Positions 56,264-64,000 of a stretch of DNA of 64,000 bases are shown piece after piece; the first letter of the stretch is position 1; each line of letters begins with the position of its first letter. Origin of the DNA: CAVSIP01 sp963728075 (GTDB lineage Bacteria > Actinomycetota > Actinomycetes > JAFAQI01 > DASSKL01). The notes under the pieces were generated by a model. It had not been told where the DNA came from and did not search any database. It was given only the letters and a program-made list of their open reading frames with translations. The translations under genes and the position numbers were made by a program. The stretch is taken from NCBI GenBank assembly GCA_963728075.1, contig CAVSIP010000001.1, forward strand, positions 801,955 through 865,954, written 5' to 3'.

Positions 56264-57186
56264 GTCACCGAACCCGCTGCTGTCGGGAGCCGGGCGACGT
56301 CGAGGTCATCCACCCAGACGCGCTGGAACATGTGCCAGTCCTCGGGATGAGCGGCGATGCCGTCGGCGAACGCGTCGGCCATCGCCTGCGTCATGGCGCG
56401 AACCTTCGCCCGGCGGTCACCGTCCGCCGGTGGCAGCACCTGCGCGTGGATGCGGGCGGCCCACTGCCGGCCGTCGGGGTACCAGAGCGTCACCGGGAGC
56501 AGCGCGGCGCCGGTCTCGAGCGCGAGGGCGGCGGGCCCCGCGGCCATCCGAGCGGTGGCGCCGAAGAAGTCGACCTCGACGCCGCTGCGGGTCAGGTCGC
56601 GGTCGGCCAGCAGGCACAGGCACCCACCGGCCCGCAGCCGGTCCGCGAGCTCGGCGTACGGCGGGCGCTGCCCGCCGGTGAGCGGGATGACCTCCATGCC
56701 GAGCGACTCGCGGAACCGGACGAACTGTTCGTACAGCGCCTCCGGTCGCAGCCGCTCGGCGACGGTCGTGAACGGCACGCCGGTCGCGACCAGCCAGGCG
56801 CCGGCGTGGTCCCAGTTGCCCATGTGCGGCAGGGCCAGGATCAGCCCGCGGCCCGCCGCCCACGCGTCGCGCAACCGGTGCTCGTCCTGCACGTGCATGC
56901 GCGCCACGACGTCGGTCTCGTCCATCGCGGGGAGCCGGAACACCTCGCACCAGTAGCGCGCGTACGACCGCATCCCGCTGCGCACGGCCGCTGCGACCTC
57001 CTGCTCGGTCGCCTGTGGTCCGAGCACGCGGCGCAGGTTGCGCTCGAGCCGCTTCGCGGTGCCTCCACCGCGCCGAGCGGCCAACGACCCGCCGGACTCG
57101 AAGGCGCTGCGCGCCAGGCCCTCCGGAAGTGCGCGTACGCCGCGCCAGCCGGCGACGTACAGCGAGCCCGCCAGCCGACCGGTCAC
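56260..57186 (-). CDS. Phosphatidylinositol mannoside acyltransferase (PatA-like, HtrB family)
   Basis: The GTG at 57186, overlapping the pgsA stop, gives 308 residues. The acyltransferase HX4D motif is HMGNWD, with LCLLADRDLTRSGVEVDFFG and ALALETGAALLPVTLW downstream. It should acylate a mannose of PIM lipids. Translationally coupled to pgsA and the PimA-like gene. Confidence 0.9.
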   Translation of the reverse strand: MTGRLAGSLYVAGWRGVRALPEGLARSAFESGGSLAARRGGGTAKRLERNLRRVLGPQATEQEVAAAVRSGMRSYARYWCEVFRLPAMDETDVVARMHVQDEHRLRDAWAAGRGLILALPHMGNWDHAGAWLVATGVPFTTVAERLRPEALYEQFVRFRESLGMEVIPLTGGQRPPYAELADRLRAGGCLCLLADRDLTRSGVEVDFFGATARMAAGPAALALETGAALLPVTLWYPDGRQWAARIHAQVLPPADGDRRAKVRAMTQAMADAFADGIAAHPEDWHMFQRVWVDDLDVARLPTAAGSVT

Positions 57187-57797
57187 GGGGTCACCTCCAG
57201 CGCTTGCCGCCGGACCTCGGCCAGGCGCTGGCCGACGGTGATCGTGCTCGCCACCGCCAGCACCCAGAGCACCGCCTGCTGCAGCTGCGGCACGTCGAAG
57301 ATGCCGGTGAACCCGGTGGCCACGAGGATCGCGATGAGCCGCTCCGGCCGCTCGACGAGCCCGACGTCGCAGCGCATGCCCAGCCCCTCGGCACGGGCCT
57401 TCACGTACGAGGTGATCATCGAGCCGGCGAGGCAGTACAGGGCGACGGCGCAGTAGAGCAGGCTGTTGCCATCCCCCGCCCACCACAGTGCGATGCCACC
57501 GAAGATCGCCGCGTCACCCACCCGGTCAAGGGTCGAGTCGAGGAACGCGCCGTACCGCCCGGTCGACCCGCTGATCCGCGCGACGACGCCGTCGAGGGAG
57601 TCGCTGAAGACGAAGCACGTGATGAACACGGTGCCCCACAGGAACGACCCTCGCGGGTAGAAGCCCAGTGCGCCGCCGACCACCCCGAGCGTGCCCACGA
57701 CCGTGATGGCGTTGGGCGTGACACCGAGCCGTACGAGGGCCCGGCCCGTCGGCGTCAGCACCTTGTTGACGACCGGGCGGGCGTGGATTCCGAGCAT
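57183..57797 (-). CDS. pgsA: CDP-alcohol phosphatidyltransferase, phosphatidylinositol-phosphate synthase type
   Basis: The ATG at 57797 with CGGAG upstream gives 204 residues and about six membrane segments. The family motif D-x2-DG-x2-AR-x8-G-x3-D-x3-D is complete in SDSLDGVVARISGS and GAFLDSTLDRVGD. In this operon with PimA- and PatA-like genes it most likely makes phosphatidylinositol phosphate from CDP-diacylglycerol and inositol phosphate. Confidence 0.9.
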   Translation of the reverse strand: MLGIHARPVVNKVLTPTGRALVRLGVTPNAITVVGTLGVVGGALGFYPRGSFLWGTVFITCFVFSDSLDGVVARISGSTGRYGAFLDSTLDRVGDAAIFGGIALWWAGDGNSLLYCAVALYCLAGSMITSYVKARAEGLGMRCDVGLVERPERLIAILVATGFTGIFDVPQLQQAVLWVLAVASTITVGQRLAEVRRQALEVTP

Positions 57798-57979
57798 GTG
57801 GGCTCCGATCCGTCGGGGCGGCCCGAGGATATCTGCGCGAGGGACCGTGCCGCGGTCCCCGCCACGCCGGGCAGCGGACCTCGGACCCCTTGTCCTGCGG
57901 GCGATCGAGGAGAAGAGTCGAGCGGTGTCCGTGCACCATCCCGCCCGGGTGACCACACCCACGAGGCTCAGGAGGAGTC

Positions 57980-60138
57980 ATGGCTGACAAGGCGAACACC
58001 GCGGGAGCCGCCACCGGCAGGGCACCGGCGGCCGACCAGCCGGCCAACATCCGCAACGTCGTGCTGGTCGGCCATTCCGGAGCCGGGAAGACCTCCTTGG
58101 CGGAGGCCCTCCTCGTGGCGACCGGGACGATTCCCCGGGCCGGTCGCGTCGAGGACGGCACGACGGTCACCGACTTCGACGAGGCGGAGATCCGCCAGCA
58201 GCGGTCGGTGTCCCTCGCACTCGCTCCCATCGAGCACAACGGGATCAAGGTCAACCTGCTCGACGCCCCCGGCTACGCCGACTTCGTCGGTGACCTGCGC
58301 GCCGGCCTGCGGGCCGCCGACGCGGCACTGTTCGTCGTCTCGGCGACGGACGGCATCGACGGCACCACCCGCATGATCTGGGAGGAGTGCGCGCACGTCG
58401 GCATGCCCCGTGCCGTGGTGATCGCCAAGGTCGACAACGCCCGGGCGGACTTCGACGCCGCGCTCGCGGCCTGCCAGAGCGCTTTCGGCGACAACGTGCT
58501 GCCGCTGTACCTGCCGCTGCACGGCGACGACGAGAGCCCCGCGGGGCTGATCGGCCTGCTCAGCCAGCAGGTCATCGACTACTCCGGGGACGACCGCACC
58601 GAACGCGACCCGGACCCGGAGCACCTGCCGCTCATCGCCGACGCGCGCAACACCCTGATCGAGGGCATCATCGCCGAGTCCGAGGACGAGACGCTGATGG
58701 ACCGTTACCTCGGCGGCGAGGACATCGACGTCAAGGTGCTCGTCGACGACCTCGAGACCGCGGTCGCCCGCGGCAGCTTCTACCCGGTGCTCGTCACCTC
58801 CGCCGCCACCGGGCTGGGCATGACAGAGCTGCTCGAGGTGCTCACCAGCGGCTTCCCGTCCCCCCTCGAGCACCCGCTGCCACCCGTGACCCGACCGGAC
58901 GGGTCGTCGGTCACGCCGCTGACCTGCGACCCCGGTGGCCCGCTGTGCGCCGAGGTCATCAAGACGACCACCGACCCGTACGTCGGCCGCATCTCGCTCG
59001 TCCGGGTGTTCTCCGGCACGCTGCGGCCGGACGTCGCCGTCCACGTCTCCGGCCATGGCCTCGCCGAGCGCGGGCACGAGGACCACGACGTCGACGAGAA
59101 GGTGGGCGCGCTGTCCTCCCCGCTCGGCAAGAGCCTCCGCCCGGTGTCACAGGTCATCGCCGGCGACATCTGCGCGGTCGCGAAGCTCGTCCGCGCAGAG
59201 ACCGGCGACACGATGTCGGACAAGGACGACCCGCTGCTCATGGAGGCGTGGGAGATGCCTGAGCCGCTGCTGCCGGTCGCGATCCAGGCCAAGAGCAAGG
59301 CCGACGAGGACAAGCTCTCGACCGGTCTCGCGCGCATCGTGGCCGAGGAGCCGACCGTACGGCTGGAGCGCAACGCCGAGACGCACCAGCTCGTCCTGTG
59401 GTGCATGGGCGAGGCGCACGCCGACGTGCTGCTGGACCGGCTCAAGACGAAGTACGGCGTCGAGGTCGAGCAGGTGCCCCTGCGCGTGCCGCTGCGCGAG
59501 ACGTTCGCGGCGGCGACCAAGGCGCACGGCCGGCACGTGAAGCAGTCCGGCGGGCACGGCCAGTACGCGGTCTGCGACATCGAGGTCGAGCCGCTCGGTG
59601 ACGGGGAGGGCTTCGAGTTCGTCGACAAGATCTACGGCGGGTCCGTGCCCGAACCAGTTCATCCCCTCGGTCGAGAAGGGGGTGCGCGCGCAGATGGAGC
59701 AGGGCGTCGCCGCGGGCTACCCGGTGGTCGACATCCGGGTCATGCTGGTGGACGGCAAGGCGCACTCCGTCGACTCCTCGGACATGGCGTTCCAGATGGC
59801 CGGCGCTCACGCGCTCAAGGAGGCCGCGGCGGCGGCCCAGGTGCAGATCCTGGAGCCGGTGAGCGAGGTGCAGATCCTCGTCGCGGACGACTACGTCGGC
59901 ACGGTGATGAGCGACCTGTCGTCGCGGCGCGGCCGGGTGACCGGCACCGAGCCGGTCGGGAGCGGGCGGTCGCTCGTCCGGGCCGAGGTGCCGGAGATCG
60001 AGATCACGCGCTACGCCGTGGACCTGCGCTCGCTGTCACAGGGGACCGCGACGTTCACCCGGCACTACCTGCGCCACGAGCCGATGCCGAGCAGACCTGG
60101 CGAGCAAGGTGGTCGCGGAGCACGCCGCCGAGGACTGA
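57980..60138 (+). CDS. EF-G2-like translation-factor GTPase, reading frame broken near 59650 and 60092
   Basis: The ATG at 57980 follows AGGAGGAG. The product has an EF-G layout but altered GTPase motifs: G1 GHSGAGKTS, G3 DAPGY, G4 AKVD, as in mycobacterial FusA2/EF-G2, a paralogue with weak or no ribosome-dependent GTPase activity. About 557 residues read in frame to KIYGGSVP. The next block NQFIPSVEKGVRAQMEQG is in another frame (about two bases missing near 59652). Another single-base shift near 60092 is needed to reach the natural end DLASKVVAEHAAED and the TGA at 60138. All domains are otherwise intact, so sequence error is likelier than decay. Confidence 0.88.
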
Positions 60139-60165
60139 TCGCGACACGCCGGGGCGGTCCGCGAC

Positions 60166-60590
60166 GTGGGGCCGCCCCGGTGGCAGCTCCGGAACGTGGC
60201 GCCTTCCCCCGGCGCACCCTGCTCGTCGCTGCGCGGTCGGCGCTGCGGCGGGAGTGCTGCTCATTGCCGGCCGGTCGTCGCGGACGCCGTGGCGCCGACC
60301 TCCCCAGACGCTCGCCTGGCGGCCGCGGAGCCCGCCCCCGTGCCGAGCGCTCCGCCGCTCGTCCGGCTGATCGGCACGGTACGCACGACGGACGGCATGC
60401 AGCTGCTGCTCGACCCCGCCCGGCGGCGGGGTCCCCGACGACGCTCGCTGGCGGCAGACCCCGTCCTGGTCGTCGACGGCAACGTGGTCGACGCCCAGCG
60501 CCTGGCCGACCCTCGTGCAGTCCGGCACCCCGGCGCTCCTGCGCGCACCTCGACGCCGCCGGCCACGTCGTGCGCCTCGAGTCCACCTGA
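60166..60590 (+). CDS. Possible small secreted protein, frame broken
   Basis: A hydrophobic, signal-like start around 60190-60270 is followed by protein-like segments in different frames: APPLVRLIGTVRTTDGMQLL, then AADPVLVVDGNVVDAQRLA, then SGTPALLRAHLDAAGHVVR ending at the TGA 60588-60590. Joined, they give a plausible protein of about 140 residues. I recognise no family. The frame breaks match the error-rich character of this part of the window. The start is not resolved. Confidence 0.4.
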
Positions 60591-60599
60591 GGGACGGCT

Positions 60600-60681
60600 G
60601 CACGTTGATCTGTCTCCTCGCACGGGACAGATCAACGTGCGGAAACCGCCCGCGACACGCCGTACGAACCGCAAGTTGATC
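60600..60681. repeat. Inverted-repeat element with the core CGACACGCCGTACG
   Basis: A perfect 15-base inverted repeat, GCACGTTGATCTGTC (60600-60614) and its complement (60626-60640), with an 11-base loop, is followed by CGACACGCCGTACG (60653-60666), identical to the centre of repeat copy 2. The core is flanked by GATCAACGTGCGG on the left and the inverted CCGCAAGTTGATC on the right (one mismatch in 13). The hairpin lies between convergent genes and may also act as a terminator. Confidence 0.8.
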
Positions 60682-60735
60682 GGTCTCGCGGCCCTGCACC
60701 CGGCGCGGGCTGAGGCGCGGGCATGCCCGTACGGG

Positions 60736-61267
60736 TCAGCCGGGCCAGTGGCCGGCGAGCGAGCCGGCGGGTCTCGGCCAGCAGCTGGGGCAGCACCTTG
60801 GTGTGGCCGACCACCGGCATGAAGTTCGTGTCGCCGCCCCACCGCGGCACGACGTGCTGGTGCAGGTGCGCGGCGATCCCGGCGCCGGCGACCCCGCCCT
60901 GGTTCATCCCGATGTTGAACCCCTGCGCGCCGCTGACCTGGCGCAGCACCCGCATCGCGCTGCTTGGTGAGCGCGCGCCACCTCGGCGGTCTCCTCCGGC
61001 GTCAGCTCGGTGTAGTCGGCGACGTGCCGGAACGGCACGACCATCAGGTGGCCGGCGTTGTACGGGTAGAGGTTGAGCACGGCGAAGACCGGCTCGCCGC
61101 GGGCGACGACGAGCCCGTCCTCGTCGCGCATCGCCGGGATCGTCGCAGAACGGGCGCAGCCGCCCTCGCGCGCTTGCCCTCGCCCTTGATGTACGCCATC
61201 CGGTGCGGCATCCAGAGCCGCTGGAAGCCGTCCGGCTCCCCGACGCCCCGTGCTGCGCCTCGGTCAC
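60736..61267 (-). CDS. HIT-family hydrolase (AP4A phosphorylase-like), reading frame broken
   Basis: The GTG at 61267 overlaps the thrS stop. Segments in several frames form one HIT protein: GEPDGFQRLWMPHRMAYIKG, MRDEDGLVVARGEPVFAVLN, LYPYNAGHLMVVPFRHVADY, GFNIGMNQGGVAGAG, and the catalytic triad AAHLHQHVVPRWGGDTNFMP. The natural end LAGHWPG with TGA at 60736-60738 needs one more shift. At least four frame breaks occur. The gene order thrS-HIT-pgsA region is common in actinobacteria. Confidence 0.82.
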
Positions 61268-63285
61268 CCGCTCGCCCGGCTGCGAGCTCTCGGGGTTGAG
61301 CGGTCGCGGCGTCGACCAGCCGGTTGGCGACGACCCGCGCGATCTCCTGCGACCGCGTCGTCGACCGGGACGCCGCGACCTCGGACCCGTCGCGGTAGCG
61401 GAACGACACGCGCGTCCGCTCCTCGTCCCGCGGCGCCGGCGATCAGCATGAACGGGACCTTCTGCTTCTGGGCGGTGCGGATCTTCTTCTGCATCCGGTC
61501 GTCGGAGGTCGTCGACCTCCACCCGCAGCCCCGCGCGCCCGCAGCCGCTCGGCGACCCGCTGCAGGTAGTCGTCGTTGTCCGCGCGGATCGGGATGCCGA
61601 CCACCTGCACCGGCGCCAGCCAGGCCGGGAACGCGCCGGCGTAGTGCTCGGTCAGGACGCCGAAGAACCGCTCGATCGACCCGAACAGCGCCGGTGGATC
61701 ATCACCGGCCGCTGCCGGGTGCCGTCGGCGGCCTGGTACTCCAGGTCGAAGCGCTCCGGGCTGGTTGAAGTCGACCTGGATCGTCGACATCTGCCAGGTG
61801 CGGCCGATCGCGTCGCGCGCCTGCACGGAGATCTTCGGCCCGTAGAACGCCGCGCCGCCCGGGTCGGGCACGAGCTGCCAGGCCGCTGTCGGCCGCGGCC
61901 TCCTCCAGCGCCGCGGTGGCCTCGTCCCACTGCTCGCTCGCCGCCGATGAACTTGTCCGACGCGTCGTCGCGGGTCGACAGCTCGAGGTAGAAGTCGTCG
62001 AGCCCGAAGTCGCGCAGCAGGCCGAGCACGAAGTCGAGCAGGGCGCGATCTCCTCCGGCGCCTGCTCCGGCGTGCAGTAAGATGTGCGAGTCGTCCATGG
62101 TCAGCCCGCGCACGCGGGTCAGCCCGTGCACGACGCCGGACTTCTCGTAGCGGTAGACCGTGCCGAACTCGAACAGCCGCAGCGGCAGGTCGCGGTAGCA
62201 CCGCCCGCGGCTCTGGTAGATCAGGATGTGCATCGGGCAGTTCATGGGCTTGAGGTAGTAGTCGGTGCCCTCGAACTGCATGGGCGGGAACATCGTGTCC
62301 GCGTAGTACGGCAGGTGCCCGCTGGTGTGGAACAGCCCTCCTTGGTGATGTGCGGGGTGTTGACGAAGGAGTAGCCCTCCTCGTGTGCCGCTGCCGGAGT
62401 AGTCCTCCATCACGCGTCGACGATGCCGCCCTTGGGGTGGAAGACGGCGAGCCCGGAGCCGATCTCGTCGGGGAAGGAGAACAGGTCCAGCTCGGCGCCG
62501 AGCCGGCGGTGGTCGCGCTCTCTCGGCCTCCTCCAGCAGGTGCAGGTGCTCCTTGAGCGCGTCCTGGCTCTCCCAGGCGGTGCCGTAGATCCGCTGCAGC
62601 TGCGGGTTCTTCTCGCTGCCGCGCCAGTAGGCGGCGGCGCTGCGCATGAGCTTGAACGCCGGGATGCGCGGGTGGTCGGCAGGTGCGGCCCGCGGCACAG
62701 GTCGTTCCAGCCCGGTCGCTCGCCGGGCAGGTTGTCGTAGATCGTCCGGTCTCGCCGGCGTCCACCTCGGCCGTCCTCGCGCGTCGACGCTGCCCGCTGG
62801 CGGCGCCCTTCGAGCTCGATCAGCTCGAGCTTGTACGGCTCGTCGCCGCCAGCTCGCGTGCCTCGTCCGTCGTCGACCACCCGGCGGGGGAACGGCTGGC
62901 CCGCGGCGATGATCTCGCGCATCCGCTGTCTCGATGCGTCGAGGTCCTCCGGGGTGAACGGGCGCTCGGACGTCGAAGTCGTAGTAGAAGCCGTTCTTGA
63001 TCGGGCGGGCCGATGCCGAGCTTGGCGTCGGGGAACAGGTCCTGCACGGCCTGCGCGAGCACGTGCGCGGTGGAGTGCCGCAGCACGGCGCGACCCTCGT
63101 CGGTGGGCATCGGGACGCTCTCGAGCCGTCACCGTCGGCGGGCGCCCACTCAGGTCGCGGTAGTCCTTCTCGTTGACGTTCACCACGACGACGCCGACGC
63201 CGAGCTGCGCCGAAGACGTCGGCGATCGTCGACCCGGCCCGACGACCCTCGGCTAACCGTCGAGGGTCATGCGGACGTCGGCCAC
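61264..63285 (-). CDS. thrS: Threonyl-tRNA synthetase, reading frame broken many times
   Basis: The GTG at 63285 with AGAGGAG upstream begins VADVRMTLDG (TGS domain), after which a TAG appears in frame. Blocks continue across all three frames: LRHSTAHVLAQAVQDLFPDA, RPFTPEDLDASRQRMREII, NDLCRGPHL, AYWRGSEKNPQLQRIYGTAW, YYLKPMNCPMHILIYQSRGR (zinc Cys), LFEFGTVYRYEKSGVVHGL (motif 2), VQVVGIPIRADNDDYLQRV (anticodon domain). The total span fits about 670 residues. At least eight shifts are needed. A single essential gene with every motif preserved argues for sequence errors. Confidence 0.88.
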
Positions 63286-63361
63286 GGCGAAGCTCCTCTG
63301 GGTGCGCTCAAGGGGGGCGAGGCGATGCTACCCAGCCCGACGGCGAGGGCCCCTCCGTGTT

Positions 63362-63646
63362 TCAGCGCAGGGCTTGCCCGGCGAGGTACAGCGCGGCGGA
63401 CGGCACCGTACGCCGGGCCTCCGCGAGCGAGCCGGCGGTGAGCCGGTGGACGATCCCCAGGTCGGGCGTCGTCGGGTGGGTGACGGTGAACGCGGCCTGC
63501 CAGCCACCGGCGCAGCGCTCGTACCGGACGGAGACCGCGCCGATGCCCTCGACGTCGATCTCCTCCTCCACGCCGCCGCCGGCGAGCCGCACGGTGCCCA
63601 CGCCGTAGACGTTCGACGGGCGGACGGACTGGTCCTGCCGGTTCAC
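63362..63646 (-). CDS. Uncharacterised protein (94 residues)
   Basis: A short intact frame with beta-rich content (YGVGTVRLAGGGVEEEIDVE, AAFTVTHPTTPDLGIVHRL) and a C-terminal helix. Its start overlaps the stop of the upstream unknown gene by four bases, which supports a real operon partner. No family recognised. It ends 77 bases before the thrS start on the same strand. Confidence 0.6.
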   Translation of the reverse strand: MNRQDQSVRPSNVYGVGTVRLAGGGVEEEIDVEGIGAVSVRYERCAGGWQAAFTVTHPTTPDLGIVHRLTAGSLAEARRTVPSAALYLAGQALR

Positions 63647-64000
63647 CGGGTGGTCGGCAGGGAGAAGTCGATCGTCACGGCCAGCCGGCCGTTGTCACGC
63701 CGCTCCAGGCGCAGCCAGGCAACGTCCGTGTGCTTCGCCACGTTGTCCAGGGCCTCGAGGAACGTCGCGATGTCCCACATGCCGCCGGACGTGTGGAGGA
63801 ACTCGCCGAGCGCATGGTCGAACTCGGCCCGTTCCGCCGGATCGTCGAACCGGCAGCGACCGAGGAACGTGCGCTCGAGCACCGCAGTGTCCATGTCCGC
63901 CTCCACCACCAGCGTGGCGTCGGCGCGGGCCGAGCGCGAGAGCCGAACGTCACCGTCGGCCTGCTCCAGGTGGGCGAGCCGATGATCGGCCGCAAGGGTG
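63643..64000 (-). CDS. Uncharacterised protein, 5' end outside the window
   Basis: The frame is open to the right edge, so the true start lies beyond 64000; GTG codons near 63909 would otherwise give 88 residues. The visible part is mostly helical with LGRCRFDDPAERAEFDHALG and LEALDNVAKHTDVAWLRLER. I do not recognise it. Overlap with the next gene suggests that the two products act together. Confidence 0.6.
   Translation of the reverse strand, partial: TLAADHRLAHLEQADGDVRLSRSARADATLVVEADMDTAVLERTFLGRCRFDDPAERAEFDHALGEFLHTSGGMWDIATFLEALDNVAKHTDVAWLRLERRDNGRLAVTIDFSLPTTR

Noticed and set aside
61264..63285. thrS as a true pseudogene
   Set aside because: Every conserved ThrRS block is present in order, and neighbouring genes share the same density of shifts, which points to sequence errors.

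Overview
The window is very GC-rich, compact and rich in GTG starts. It carries actinobacterial marker genes: BldD, the efp-nusB-pyrR neighbourhood, a PIM-type glycosyltransferase/acyltransferase/PgsA trio, DUF6167, PdxS/PdxT and an EF-G2-like factor. The gene order resembles the bldD-nusB-efp-aro-mltG-alaS-rarA-aspS-hisS-rel-secDF-ruvABC-yebC-pdxST block of Streptomyces and relatives. I infer a mycelial or motile member of the class Actinomycetes; the genus cannot be named from sequence alone.

Layout. 1-3 kb: pyrR (cut by the edge), bldD, nusB, efp and an Xaa-Pro peptidase. 3-7.3 kb: a signal peptidase of the SipW type fused to a DUF5305 domain, the small secreted protein that looks like its substrate, and a divergent secreted Fn3-like protein. 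7.3-7.9 kb: remains of an IS110-family transposase. 7.9-11.1 kb: aroCKBQ. 11.1-26.6 kb: a complete monoderm type IV pilus locus lying between aroE and aroC. It comprises a roadblock protein, a DUF4388/PATAN protein, a small GTPase and a small ORF, then pilB-pilT-pilC, then pilA with its own riboswitch and terminator, then pilV/W/X-like minor pilins, pilD and pilM-N-O-P-like. 26.6-49.8 kb: housekeeping operons (aroE-mltG-ruvX-alaS-DUF6167-DUF948-rarA; two convergent GT87-like paralogues; aspS-hisS-MBL hydrolase; PPIase; rel-apt-secF-secD-yajC; ruvBAC). 49.9-51.1 kb: a solitary DUF559 gene between two inverted copies of a palindromic repeat. 51.1-57.8 kb: yebC-pdxT-pdxS, DUF3048, a LemA-like protein and the PIM-lipid trio. 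58-64 kb: EF-G2-like factor, HIT protein, thrS and two unknown genes.

The most striking result is a layered cyclic-di-GMP link to the pilus. The pilA leader (minus strand, about 19710-19618) folds as a c-di-GMP-I (GEMM-I) riboswitch with the G that specifies c-di-GMP. The extension ATPase PilB begins with an MshEN c-di-GMP-binding domain. The window also encodes BldD with its RGD-X8-RQDD c-di-GMP signature. Directly upstream of pilB, in the same tightly packed transcript, lies a roadblock-PATAN-GTPase module. It resembles MglB/MglA and conservon parts and is a good candidate for a dedicated control system of this pilus.

Reading frames are clean up to about 59.6 kb. From there to about 63.3 kb every conserved gene (EF-G2-like, HIT, ThrS) is broken by several single-base shifts although all its motifs survive. 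This points to poor sequence quality there rather than gene decay.
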